5,461 nt of DNA from Pirellulaceae bacterium (lineage in GTDB: Bacteria; Planctomycetota; Planctomycetia; Pirellulales; Pirellulaceae): assembly GCA_030744095.1 (NCBI GenBank), contig JASLRF010000175.1, forward strand, positions 1 through 5,461. The letters run 5' to 3'. Position numbers and translations under genes: made by a program. The notes below the pieces were generated by a model that was not told the origin of the DNA, did no database searches, and saw only the letters and a list, made by a program, of their open reading frames with translations. Shown one piece after another: positions 1 through 5,461 of this stretch. The stretch's first letter is position 1. Every line of letters starts with the position of its first letter.

Positions 1-795
1 GTCATGTTGATTGCAGGGTTGCCGCTACTGAACCTGTGCATCAATGCCGGGCTGATGGTGGGACACGTTGACGATCAGCCGGTTCGCTTTTGGTCGGTCT
101 TCAAGTTCCTCCGCGTCGTGCTGGCGAGCCCGATTCAGTTCATTGACGAATTCCGTTGGACGAATGTCATCGGCACCCTGGTCGGGTTGGCGGCTGTCGG
201 GTTGGCTGGCCCGTTGGCGTGGGCCGCGCGCCGGTGGGCGATCGGTTCATGGCTGGTGCTGGTGTCCACCGCTGTTTGCCTGGCCTTGCCAGGGCCGATC
301 ATTGGTCTCAGTGTCATCTGGCTGCTCAATCGCGACGGTTCACCTCTGTTGATCTGGCTCTACGATCGCACGATCCTGGCCCCCTGCCTGGCGACATTGG
401 TTCGTGCCTTTCCGATCGCCATGTTGATCACCTGGTTTTCGCTTAGGACCGTCTCTTCTGATGTGTTGGACTCTGCGTCGACCGAAGGTGCAGGTGGCGT
501 GAGGCGTTTTATTCACATTGCTGTCCCGCAACGCAAGTTGGCATTCGGCGTCGCCTGGTTTGCTGCGGTGGTGATCGCGATTGGAGATCTTTCGGCGAGT
601 ATCCTGGTAACACCACCAGGCGTGTCAACCATTCCCATTCGCGTTTTCGGGCTCCTGCACGCAGGTGTCGACGACCAGGTTGCCGGTCTATGCCTGGCTA
701 TGGTGGGGGAGTTCGTCGTATTGGCCGTGGTCACGATCACCGTCATCGCTTTGGCAGAAAACCGGGTTCGGGCCGAACGCCACCGGCGTGTATAA
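1..795 (+). CDS. ABC transporter permease, C-terminal part (partial at 5' end)
   Basis: Inner-membrane permease of a binding-protein-dependent ABC importer, 263 residues visible from the first ATG at base 4; the frame is open to base 1, so the true start is probably upstream. Hydrophobic segments lie at about residues 2-20, 55-75, 78-108, 124-147, 179-202 and 227-252. The loop at residues 156-175 fits the EAA signature that docks the ATPase: an Asp-Ser-Ala in place of Glu-Ala-Ala, Gly162 four residues after Ala158, then Ile172-x-Val174-Pro175. Known permeases of the ferric-iron/thiamine (FbpB/ThiP) type are about 500 residues with two such halves, so this may be the second half of a fused permease; that assignment and the substrate are inference. 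No ATPase or binding protein lies in the window; they would be expected upstream. A charged Arg-rich tail ends the protein, and the stop codon overlaps a TATAAT hexamer for the next gene. Confidence 0.82.
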   Translation, partial: VMLIAGLPLLNLCINAGLMVGHVDDQPVRFWSVFKFLRVVLASPIQFIDEFRWTNVIGTLVGLAAVGLAGPLAWAARRWAIGSWLVLVSTAVCLALPGPIIGLSVIWLLNRDGSPLLIWLYDRTILAPCLATLVRAFPIAMLITWFSLRTVSSDVLDSASTEGAGGVRRFIHIAVPQRKLAFGVAWFAAVVIAIGDLSASILVTPPGVSTIPIRVFGLLHAGVDDQVAGLCLAMVGEFVVLAVVTITVIALAENRVRAERHRRV

Positions 796-796
796 T
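791..796 (+). promoter_or_regulatory. Perfect -10 hexamer (TATAAT), possible leaderless promoter
   Basis: The hexamer TATAAT spans the last codon and the stop of the permease gene. Its last base is 6 bases before the ATG at 803, so a transcript starting at the usual distance would begin at or within a base or two of that ATG. No good -35 hexamer lies 16-18 bases upstream, and no purine-rich ribosome binding site precedes the ATG, which fits leaderless expression but does not prove it. A chance match in coding sequence cannot be excluded. Confidence 0.45.
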
Positions 797-802
797 GAAA
801 TC

Positions 803-1942
803 ATGCTCGCTCATGCCCCGCTATGCTGCTTCTTGCTTGTGACCTTTGTGCCCGTGATTGCGCGCGCCGTTGATCACGTCTCGCTTGAGCGAGATGGTCG
901 ACCGATCCATATTTCAGGGAAAGTCCTGGTCGAAGCCCAAGACGGTGGCTTGCTCCTGATGGATTCCTCACGCGTACTTTGGGCCGTCACGCCTGACGAG
1001 ATCACGCGTCATGACAAAGACCAGCAGGAATTCAAGTTGCTCGACAAAGAAGGCATGTCCGAGCAGTTGCAGAAAGAACTGATTGGCCGGTTTCGCGTGC
1101 ATAAGACCGCTCATTACGTCATCTGCTACAACACATCGGCGGCGTATGCCGGGTGGTGTGGTGCCTTGTTCGAGCGCTTGTACCGAGCGTTTGGAACCTA
1201 CTGGAAGAACCGCGGCTTCGAACTGGATGAACCGAAATGGCCGCTTGTCGCACTGGTGTTTGACGATCGCCAATCGTACGCTCAATATGCCAAGTCTGAA
1301 TTGGGTGACGCCACTTCGTCGATCATCGGCTATTTCAGTTTGCGTTCCAACCGTGTCACGATGTACGACTTGACAGGCGTTGACCGGATCGGACCTGGCC
1401 GCACCAGTTCCGCGGCGCAAATCAATCGCATCTTGTCACGCCCCGAAGCCGAGCGCACCGTCGCCACCATCATTCACGAAGCGACCCACCAATTGGCGTT
1501 TAATCGAGGTCTGCAGACTCGATACGCTGACATTCCGCTGTGGGTCAGTGAAGGCCTTGCGATTTACTTCGAAACGCCGGACCTCCGCAGCTCGAAAGGA
1601 TGGCGAAATATTGGAGGTGTGAACCGTGTCCGCTTGAACGAATTTCGGCGTTACCAGCAGAGCCGCCCACAGAATTCGCTGGTCACACTCATCTCTGACG
1701 ATCAGCGATTCCGTAGTGTGCGTACCGCTCCCGACGCGTATTGCGAGGCCTGGGCGTTGAACTACTTCTTGATCCGCAAACACCCCAAAGAGTATCTCAA
1801 GTACACCAAGCTGATGGCGGAAAAGAAACGACTTCTGTACGATAGCCCGGAAGAGCGTCGCCAGCAGTTTCAAGAGGCCTTTGGCGAAGACTTGGGGCGG
1901 TTGGACCGGGAGTTCTTGCGCGACATTCGCTCGATCCGCTGA
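803..1942 (+). CDS. Secreted DUF1570-like zinc metallopeptidase candidate
   Basis: 379-residue exported protein. The frame stays open upstream to 665, but the ATG at 803 is chosen because it gives a clean signal peptide (hydrophobic residues 4-20, likely cleavage after Ala-Arg-Ala at 20-22) and avoids a long overlap with the permease. The mature N-terminal part (about 25-95) looks like a small beta-rich region. The catalytic core has His225-Glu226-Ala-Thr-His229 (HExxH), followed by Trp247-Val-Ser-Glu250-Gly-Leu-Ala, whose Glu250 fits the third zinc ligand of gluzincin-type peptidases; Tyr255-Phe-Glu257 continues the motif. This arrangement is characteristic of DUF1570 proteins, abundant in planctomycetes and of unproven substrate. 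A Cys pair near the start (8-9) lies inside the signal h-region and does not form a lipobox. All presumed catalytic residues are present, so it is probably active in the periplasm. There is no functional link to the permease beyond proximity. Confidence 0.85.
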   Translation: MLAHAPLCCFLLVTFVPVIARAVDHVSLERDGRPIHISGKVLVEAQDGGLLLMDSSRVLWAVTPDEITRHDKDQQEFKLLDKEGMSEQLQKELIGRFRVHKTAHYVICYNTSAAYAGWCGALFERLYRAFGTYWKNRGFELDEPKWPLVALVFDDRQSYAQYAKSELGDATSSIIGYFSLRSNRVTMYDLTGVDRIGPGRTSSAAQINRILSRPEAERTVATIIHEATHQLAFNRGLQTRYADIPLWVSEGLAIYFETPDLRSSKGWRNIGGVNRVRLNEFRRYQQSRPQNSLVTLISDDQRFRSVRTAPDAYCEAWALNYFLIRKHPKEYLKYTKLMAEKKRLLYDSPEERRQQFQEAFGEDLGRLDREFLRDIRSIR

Positions 1943-1998
1943 ACTGGGCGGCGAACGTCGAGAACTCCCGTTGGAAAACTCGAAATGCCTGGTTCCGC

Positions 1999-2028
1999 TT
2001 GAACTAGGAGCCCCAGGCCGACTATCAT
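1999..2028 (+). promoter_or_regulatory. Candidate sigma-70-type promoter for the oxidoreductase gene
   Basis: A TTGAAC at 1999-2004 (4 of 6 to the -35 consensus) is followed after 18 bases by TATCAT at 2023-2028 (5 of 6 to the -10 consensus). Transcription would start near 2035, giving a leader of about 40 bases that contains the ribosome binding site. It lies in the 133-base gap after the metallopeptidase gene, where no terminator with a T-run is visible, so read-through from upstream is also possible. Confidence 0.4.
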
Positions 2029-2063
2029 TGTTGCAACCATTGACCCGCCCACTGCCCTGCCCC

Positions 2064-2069
2064 AAGGAG
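2064..2069 (+). promoter_or_regulatory. Shine-Dalgarno (AAGGAG) setting the start at 2076
   Basis: AAGGAG ends 6 bases before the ATG at 2076. It decides the start: the same frame is open back to 1881, but translation from there would bury the twin-arginine signal inside the protein and overlap the preceding gene. Confidence 0.8.
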
Positions 2070-2075
2070 TTATTC

Positions 2076-3383
2076 ATGTCGGCATCCCCACCGATCAAAG
2101 ATGCATCTCGTCGAGATTTCTTGCAGAAGTCGTCGGCAGCAGTTGTTGGCGGCTCGCTGGCCGCCACACTCGGTGCGGCCCGTACGGTCCACGCCGCCGG
2201 TAGCGACATACTCAAAGTCGGACTGATCGGTTGTGGAGGGCGTGGTAGCGGTGCTGCCGTGAACGCAATGCGTGCCGAAGAGAACCTACAACTGGTCGCT
2301 TTGGCCGATGCGTTTGCGGATCGGTTAGATGACTGCAAACAGATTGTCCAACGCCAAATTGGCAAAAAGTACGCCGTCAAAGACGAGACCTGCTTCGTTG
2401 GATTTGACGCCTACAAACAACTGCTGGAAACTGACGTGGACGTCGTACTACTGTGCACGCCGCCACACTTCCGACCGGCACAGCTGCGCGCGTCGATCGA
2501 GGCGGGAAAACATGTCTTCTGCGAGAAACCGGTCGCAGTCGATCCCACGGGCGTCCGCAGCGTTCTGGAAACTGTCGAGCTCGCAAAACAGAAGAACCTG
2601 AGCATCGTATCGGGTTTGTGTTGGAGGTACGACCTGGGTGTCCGAGAAACTATAGGACGTATCAAAGACGGTGCCATTGGTGACATCGTGACCATTCAAG
2701 AGAACTACTTGACTGGCACCCTTTGGCATCGAGGTCGCCAGGATTCTTGGAGCGAAATGGAGTACCAGATGCGGAACTGGCTCTACTTCGCTTGGCTTTC
2801 CGGTGACCACATCGTCGAACAACACATTCACAGCCTGGACAAGGCCCTCTGGCTGATGGATGACGAGCCGCCCGTCAGTTGCGTAGGGCTTGGTGGCCGC
2901 CAAGTGCGAAGCGAAGAGAAATGGGGTCATATCTTTGATCACTTCGCCGTCTGTTACGAATGGGCCAACGGTGCGAAGACATTCGCCTACACGCGACAAA
3001 TGAAGGGCTGCCACAACGAGGTCGAGGATCACGTGCTAGGTACCAAAGGTGCCGCAAAAATCCTCAAGCACGAGATCTCGCAAAAAGCGATGCCAGGCGA
3101 TGAAGGCAAGTGGAAATACAAGGGCCCCAAGCCGAGCATGTACAATGTGGAACACAAGGAGTTGTTCGCTAGTATCCGATCGGGGGACATCCTAAACAAC
3201 GGCAAGTACATGTCGTACAGCACGTTGCTGGCGATAATGGGACGCGAAGCCTGTTATACGGGTGAGAAGATCACCTGGGAAAAGGCGATCAACTCGAAGC
3301 AGGATCTCAGTCCGAAGGCATACGCATGGACGGATATCGCAGTCCCCGAAGTCGCCGTGCCTGGCAAGACGAAACTTGCATAG
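2076..3383 (+). CDS. Tat-exported Gfo/Idh/MocA-family oxidoreductase
   Basis: 435-residue NAD(P)-dependent oxidoreductase-like protein. A twin-arginine signal is present: Ser11-Arg12-Arg13-Asp-Phe-Leu, a hydrophobic stretch at 21-35 and a likely cleavage near Val-His-Ala at 38-40, so it should be folded with its cofactor before export. The Rossmann domain begins at about 46 with the dinucleotide loop Gly52-Cys-Gly54-Gly-Arg-Gly57. The family hallmark Glu150-Lys151-Pro152 is intact. The C-terminal half holds the Asn-Trp...Trp-Leu-Ser-Gly-Asp-His-Ile-Val-Glu-Gln-His stretch (234-250), ending in His250-x-His252-x-x-Asp255, the region that carries substrate and catalytic residues in this family. 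Length is usual. Planctomycetes carry many such Tat-exported paralogues, thought to act on sugars or sugar-like compounds; the substrate cannot be read here. The gene is flanked by a candidate promoter and a strong terminator, so it may be a single-gene unit. Confidence 0.93.
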   Translation: MSASPPIKDASRRDFLQKSSAAVVGGSLAATLGAARTVHAAGSDILKVGLIGCGGRGSGAAVNAMRAEENLQLVALADAFADRLDDCKQIVQRQIGKKYAVKDETCFVGFDAYKQLLETDVDVVLLCTPPHFRPAQLRASIEAGKHVFCEKPVAVDPTGVRSVLETVELAKQKNLSIVSGLCWRYDLGVRETIGRIKDGAIGDIVTIQENYLTGTLWHRGRQDSWSEMEYQMRNWLYFAWLSGDHIVEQHIHSLDKALWLMDDEPPVSCVGLGGRQVRSEEKWGHIFDHFAVCYEWANGAKTFAYTRQMKGCHNEVEDHVLGTKGAAKILKHEISQKAMPGDEGKWKYKGPKPSMYNVEHKELFASIRSGDILNNGKYMSYSTLLAIMGREACYTGEKITWEKAINSKQDLSPKAYAWTDIAVPEVAVPGKTKLA

Positions 3384-3416
3384 TTCAGTCTGCCTGCCAG
3401 CAGTTGACTCAATAAG

Positions 3417-3462
3417 AAACGGCCGAGCGAAACAAAGTCGCTCGGCCGTTTTCGTTGCTTTT
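3417..3462. terminator. Strong, probably bidirectional intrinsic terminator
   Basis: A perfect 14-bp inverted repeat (3417-3430 against 3438-3451) encloses a 7-base loop. The GC-rich core is ACGGCCGAGCGA. On the plus strand it ends in TTTTC followed by further T-rich sequence to 3462; on the minus strand the stem is followed by TTTCTTATT. It lies 33 bases after the oxidoreductase stop and 29 bases beyond the stop of the convergent minus-strand gene, so it is well placed to end both transcripts. Confidence 0.9.
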
Positions 3463-3480
3463 CGGTATTAGGATGGCGCG

Positions 3481-3981
3481 TTAGGCGTCCTTCTTCTTTT
3501 TCTTCTTCTTTTTGCCACCTCGGTTGGGGGCAGCCTTCTTCCGTTGCTCAGGCGTCAGCAATGCCAGTACGGCTTTCTGGAATCCCTGTTGGATTTCACG
3601 TGTTTTCGCCAAAGCGGCTTTCTCTTCGGCCGTTAGCCCAACCGCCTCTTCCGCAGCTGCTTGGGCGGCTTTACCTTTCTTGCCGTCTGCGACCGCCTTC
3701 TTCCGGGCAGCGCCAAGCTCACGACGCTTCTTGCCGACCACCTTGTTCGCTTCGGCAAGTTTCGGTTGAGCTTCACTTTGCAGCTTCTTGATCTTCGCCG
3801 TCTGCTCTTCGGTCAGATCAACTTTGGCACTCAGTTGCTTGAGATAATTTCCCAATGCGGTTTGCCGAGCTTTGTTGGCATTGCCCTTCTTCTTTTTCTT
3901 TTTTGCGTCCTGTGCCGCCAGTGGCAGGGTAATGGCGACAGCCAAACAAACGAGAACAAGGCTCTTCAGTACATTCTTCAT
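3481..3981 (-). CDS. Small secreted LTxxQ-motif protein with poly-lysine runs
   Basis: 166-residue exported protein of unknown function. The ATG at 3981 is chosen over the one at 4026 because AGGAG precedes it by 8 bases and it begins directly with a signal peptide (Lys2, hydrophobic 5-22, likely cleavage after Leu-Ala-Ala at 21-23). The mature protein begins with a Lys6 run (27-32). It has Leu56-Thr-Glu-Glu-Gln60 and Leu142-Thr-Pro-Glu-Gln146, with a degenerate Leu116-Thr-Ala-Glu-Glu between them, joined by predicted helices rich in Ala, Lys and Glu. LTxxQ motifs are the mark of Spy/CpxP/ZraP-type periplasmic proteins that bind misfolded proteins or metals; the resemblance is motif-level only. 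The protein ends in eight lysines (157-164) then Asp-Ala, which is strongly basic and could bind nucleic acid, polyanionic envelope polymer or phosphate. The gene converges on the oxidoreductase and shares its terminator. Confidence 0.8.
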   Translation of the reverse strand: MKNVLKSLVLVCLAVAITLPLAAQDAKKKKKKGNANKARQTALGNYLKQLSAKVDLTEEQTAKIKKLQSEAQPKLAEANKVVGKKRRELGAARKKAVADGKKGKAAQAAAEEAVGLTAEEKAALAKTREIQQGFQKAVLALLTPEQRKKAAPNRGGKKKKKKKKDA

Positions 3982-3989
3982 CGACAAGT

Positions 3990-3994
3990 CTCCT
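3990..3994 (-). promoter_or_regulatory. Shine-Dalgarno (AGGAG) for the LTxxQ protein
   Basis: On the minus strand AGGAG lies 8 bases before the ATG at 3981. This fixes the start at the signal peptide and makes the longer reading from 4026 unlikely. Confidence 0.75.
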
Positions 3995-4200
3995 GAGAAT
4001 AGGAAGTAAATTGTGTCGGGTAACAATCCTTATTCCCCAGAGCACAGCGAAACAAAAACCGTTGATGCGGCGTCATGCCACGTCCTAGTCACAAAAATGC
4101 AGAGGCAGTGCCGTCACCGCATCCATCTAAAATAATCAGACCGAAACCGTTAGGCAAACAGTTGTTTGATCACGCTGCCGTCGCGGACAATCGTGATCGG
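3995..4200. other. Gene-free spacer upstream of the LTxxQ gene
   Basis: No convincing gene is seen. The minus strand must carry the promoter of the LTxxQ gene, but no pair of -35 and -10 hexamers with normal spacing stands out; the nearest candidate (TTGTTA and TATTCT, 19 bases apart) would start transcription inside the ribosome binding site. Near the right end, GATCACG (4168-4174) and CGTGATC (4192-4198) form a 7-bp inverted repeat with a 17-base gap, which could be a weak hairpin or a dyad binding site. Confidence 0.4.
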
Positions 4201-4234
4201 CCTAGTGCTCTGTCAAGACTAGGAATTAGGGTTG
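4201..4234 (+). repeat. Left terminal inverted repeat
   Basis: Partner of 4320-4353. It consists of an outer 16-base block (one mismatch to its partner), a divergent 10-base centre and a perfect 8-base inner block. The two-block layout with identical spacing at both ends suggests two separately conserved contact sites, as transposase-bound ends often have. Confidence 0.8.
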
Positions 4235-4319
4235 TCGAGCTTGATTGTCGTGGTTCGCTCCGGGAACGAAACGCATTGATCGCGATCAACGACTATCTCG
4301 CCAGGCGACCGTTCTTCTC

Positions 4320-4353
4320 CAACCCTAAAATCAAAAATTGACAAAGCACTAGG
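4320..4353 (-). repeat. Right terminal inverted repeat
   Basis: Inverted partner of 4201-4234 with the same block lengths. Read on the minus strand its centre is T-rich (TTTTTGATTT), so a transcript leaving the coiled-coil gene meets a T-rich stretch here. Confidence 0.8.
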
Positions 4354-4386
4354 AGCGAACAGCGAATATCATTGATGATCCAGTCC

Positions 4387-5184
4387 TTAGTCGATGGCCT
4401 TGGTAGACGATTTCTTGTTGGAAGTCTTCTTGCTCGTCGCGGGCTTCGCTTTTCGAGCGTTCGGTTTGACTGATCTGTCACGCTTCTGCGTAGCTCTCGT
4501 CAGTGACAACAGTTGCTTTTCAAGGGTCTTGTCGCGGTCCTTCTGGATAGACTGCAGTTGCTCGTCCAGCCTCTTGAGCCGCTCAGCGGTTCGATCACGA
4601 TCTCGCTGCAGCAATGTGGCGCGCAGGTCATAGACTTCGGCCAATGTCTTACGCAGCGCGTCGCGCAGATCATCAGGGCCGCCCATCTGCAATCTTGCCC
4701 CCAGCAACCTCGCACGTGACTGAGCTTTCCAGAGTTTTAGCTCGGCAGGGTAGCGATCACGGCCTTCGAACTGTTTCAGGCGTAGCCGATTTCGATCCAA
4801 TTCCCGCACCGCTCGCTCATACTCCTTGGGCACGTTTTCCTTGAGGCGAGCTAAAACGTCACATAACTCGCGATGATGCTCACGCACAAACTTGCCGACG
4901 TGAGCTTCCGTTTCGGCGGTGATTGGGACGAGCCGTTTAGATTTGGCTGCAGCGGCATTTTTTGCGGATTGTTGTTGAGCAGCTGATGTTCGGTTTGCGG
5001 CGTTGCGGTTGGGAGAATTCTGTTTTTTGGATTGCGCCTGCGCCACGCGAACTGCGCCAGCATCGTCGCGCTGCTGGCGCTTCCTTGTATCACGCTTAGC
5101 CGTGTCACTGGCGCCGGTCAGTGGCACAGCAAAGGCGACAGACGCGAGCACCAGCACGGACATGCACAACAAAGTATTTTTCAT
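4387..5184 (-). CDS. Secreted basic coiled-coil protein of unknown function
   Basis: 265-residue exported protein that I do not recognise. The ATG at 5184 is preferred over 5208 because AGGAG precedes it by 7 bases and a signal peptide follows at once (Lys2, hydrophobic 5-19, likely cleavage after Ala-Phe-Ala at 17-19). Residues 26-85 form a low-complexity linker rich in Ala, Gln, Asn, Lys and Arg, probably disordered. Residues 90-230 are strongly helical, with heptad-like Leu spacing and many Arg-Asp/Lys-Glu pairs, which predicts an extended coiled coil. The tail (235-262) is rich in Lys, Ser, Thr and Ala, resembling histone-H1-like tails. The helical Arg-rich centre is broadly like the ZraP/CpxP class of periplasmic proteins, but no LTxxQ motif is seen, so that link is weak. 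It follows the partial upstream gene by 4 bases and is probably in its operon. No terminator is visible between its stop and the MITE-like element. Confidence 0.75.
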   Translation of the reverse strand: MKNTLLCMSVLVLASVAFAVPLTGASDTAKRDTRKRQQRDDAGAVRVAQAQSKKQNSPNRNAANRTSAAQQQSAKNAAAAKSKRLVPITAETEAHVGKFVREHHRELCDVLARLKENVPKEYERAVRELDRNRLRLKQFEGRDRYPAELKLWKAQSRARLLGARLQMGGPDDLRDALRKTLAEVYDLRATLLQRDRDRTAERLKRLDEQLQSIQKDRDKTLEKQLLSLTRATQKRDRSVKPNARKAKPATSKKTSNKKSSTKAID

Positions 5185-5188
5185 CACG

Positions 5189-5461
5189 CTACTCCTGCTC
5201 CTCCGCATCGGTGAAACCGGCCAAGGCAGCCATCATCCAGGATGGAGCTTGCAGCCGATCGTCATTCACTTCGGCACGGACAGTTGGCTCGCTATGCGAC
5301 GCCAGTGGTTCATCATCGAGCAGCCCGTCGATAGACTCGCCATCGCTAACCAGGGTCGTGGTGACGAGCAGCTCGCCGGTCTCCACCCATAGTGAGGCCA
5401 ATTCGCCGGAATCAAACGCGGAAACATCAGTCGCGGCAACGGGCTGGCCGCCTGGATTCAA
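5189..5461 (-). CDS. Acidic hypothetical protein, C-terminal part (partial at 5' end)
   Basis: The last 91 or so codons of a gene that runs off the right edge; no ATG lies near the edge and the first codon seen is TTG, so the start is outside. The visible part has no transmembrane segment or known motif. It is acidic and poor in lysine, with many Asp, Glu, Ser, Leu and Val, and ends with Ala-Pro-Ser-Trp-Met-Met-Ala-Ala-Leu-Ala-Gly followed by an acidic tail. It differs sharply in charge from the basic product encoded 4 bases downstream. In planctomycetes small operons of this kind can begin with a sigma factor or an anti-sigma protein, but nothing here shows that. Coding status is supported by the intact frame and the tight junction with the next gene. 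Confidence 0.6.
   Translation of the reverse strand: MNPGGQPVAATDVSAFDSGELASLWVETGELLVTTTLVSDGESIDGLLDDEPLASHSEPTVRAEVNDDRLQAPSWMMAALAGFTDAEEQE
5192..5196 (-). promoter_or_regulatory. Shine-Dalgarno (AGGAG) inside the end of the upstream gene
   Basis: On the minus strand AGGAG lies 7 bases before the ATG at 5184 and just ahead of the upstream gene's TAG (5191-5189). Ribosomes finishing the upstream gene would stop beside this site, which favours translational coupling. Confidence 0.7.

Larger units (their letters stand above)
4201..4353. mobile_element. MITE-like element with 34-base terminal inverted repeats, IS630/mariner-like ends
   Basis: The left end (4201-4234) and the right end (4320-4353, read on the other strand) match in register: 15 of the outer 16 bases agree (CCTAGTGCT-C/T-TGTCAA), then 10 unlike bases, then a perfect inner TAGGGTTG. 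Each outer end contains CTAG (4202-4205 and 4349-4352). If the TA in each is the target duplication, the element proper is 4205-4349, 145 bases. Duplication of TA, with preference for CTAG, is known for IS630-type insertion sequences. No transposase is encoded; short readings cross the element on both strands but none is recognisable. It sits after the stop of the coiled-coil gene and upstream of the LTxxQ gene, so it may alter read-through between them. The repeat structure is directly visible; the family assignment and mobility are inference. Confidence 0.65.

Noticed and set aside
665..802. Upstream extension of the metallopeptidase frame
   Set aside because: It would overlap the permease gene by 131 bases and bury the signal peptide; the extension reads as a Trp/Ser-rich shadow of the permease frame.
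968..1420. Minus-strand open frame of 150 codons
   Set aside because: It lies wholly antisense to the metallopeptidase gene, with no start signal or recognisable domain.
1987..2018. Hairpin GCCTGG/CCAGGC after the metallopeptidase gene as a terminator
   Set aside because: The stem is only 6 bp with a 20-base loop and is not followed by a T-run; it also overlaps the candidate promoter.
1881..2075. Upstream extension of the oxidoreductase frame
   Set aside because: The AAGGAG at 2064 and the Tat signal beginning at 2076 mark the true start; the extension overlaps the preceding gene.
1436..2380. Long minus-strand open frame of 314 codons
   Set aside because: It runs antisense across two well-supported genes and the product is low-complexity with no domain; it mirrors the codon bias of the plus-strand genes.
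3996..4026. TTGTTA and TATTCT as promoter of the LTxxQ gene
   Set aside because: Spacing is 19 bases, both hexamers match only 4 of 6, and the transcript would begin inside the ribosome binding site.
4075..4341. Plus-strand open frame of 88 codons in the gene-free gap
   Set aside because: It has no ribosome binding site, its second half lies within the MITE-like element, its stop codon falls in the right inverted repeat, and the product has no recognisable domain or signal peptide.

Overview
The window looks like chromosomal DNA of a planctomycete, probably of the Rhodopirellula/Blastopirellula type. This is inferred from three things: a secreted DUF1570-like HExxH protein, a Tat-exported Gfo/Idh/MocA oxidoreductase carrying the signature typical of that phylum, and small secreted Lys/Arg-rich proteins with little recognisable homology. 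No rRNA, tRNA or CRISPR array was seen, so the taxonomic placement is only moderately secure.

Layout, plus strand. Bases 1-795 hold the C-terminal part of an ABC-transporter permease whose 5' end lies outside the window. A secreted DUF1570-type metallopeptidase candidate follows at 803-1942. Its start lies 7 bases after the permease stop and directly behind a perfect TATAAT hexamer. After a 133-base gap with a plausible promoter and a clear Shine-Dalgarno comes a Tat-signal oxidoreductase of the Gfo/Idh/MocA family (2076-3383). A 14-bp perfect hairpin (3417-3451) closes this block and also faces the convergent gene on the other side.

Layout, minus strand. Three genes read leftwards. The first (5461-5189) is only partly in the window and encodes an acidic C-terminus of unknown function. 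It ends 4 bases before a second gene (5184-4387), a secreted, very basic, coiled-coil protein that is probably translationally coupled to it. The third (3981-3481) is a small secreted protein with LTxxQ motifs like those of Spy/CpxP-type periplasmic proteins and with two poly-lysine runs.

Between the second and third minus-strand genes is a roughly 400-base gap without a convincing gene. It holds a compact element (4201-4353) with 34-base imperfect terminal inverted repeats. Each end sits on a CTAG, which fits a miniature element mobilised by an IS630/Tc1-mariner-type transposase that duplicates TA. This is the most unusual structure in the window. The genes do not form one obvious pathway; the common theme is export, since four of the six products are predicted to be membrane or exported proteins on N-terminal or hydrophobicity evidence and a fifth (5184-4387) also has a signal peptide.
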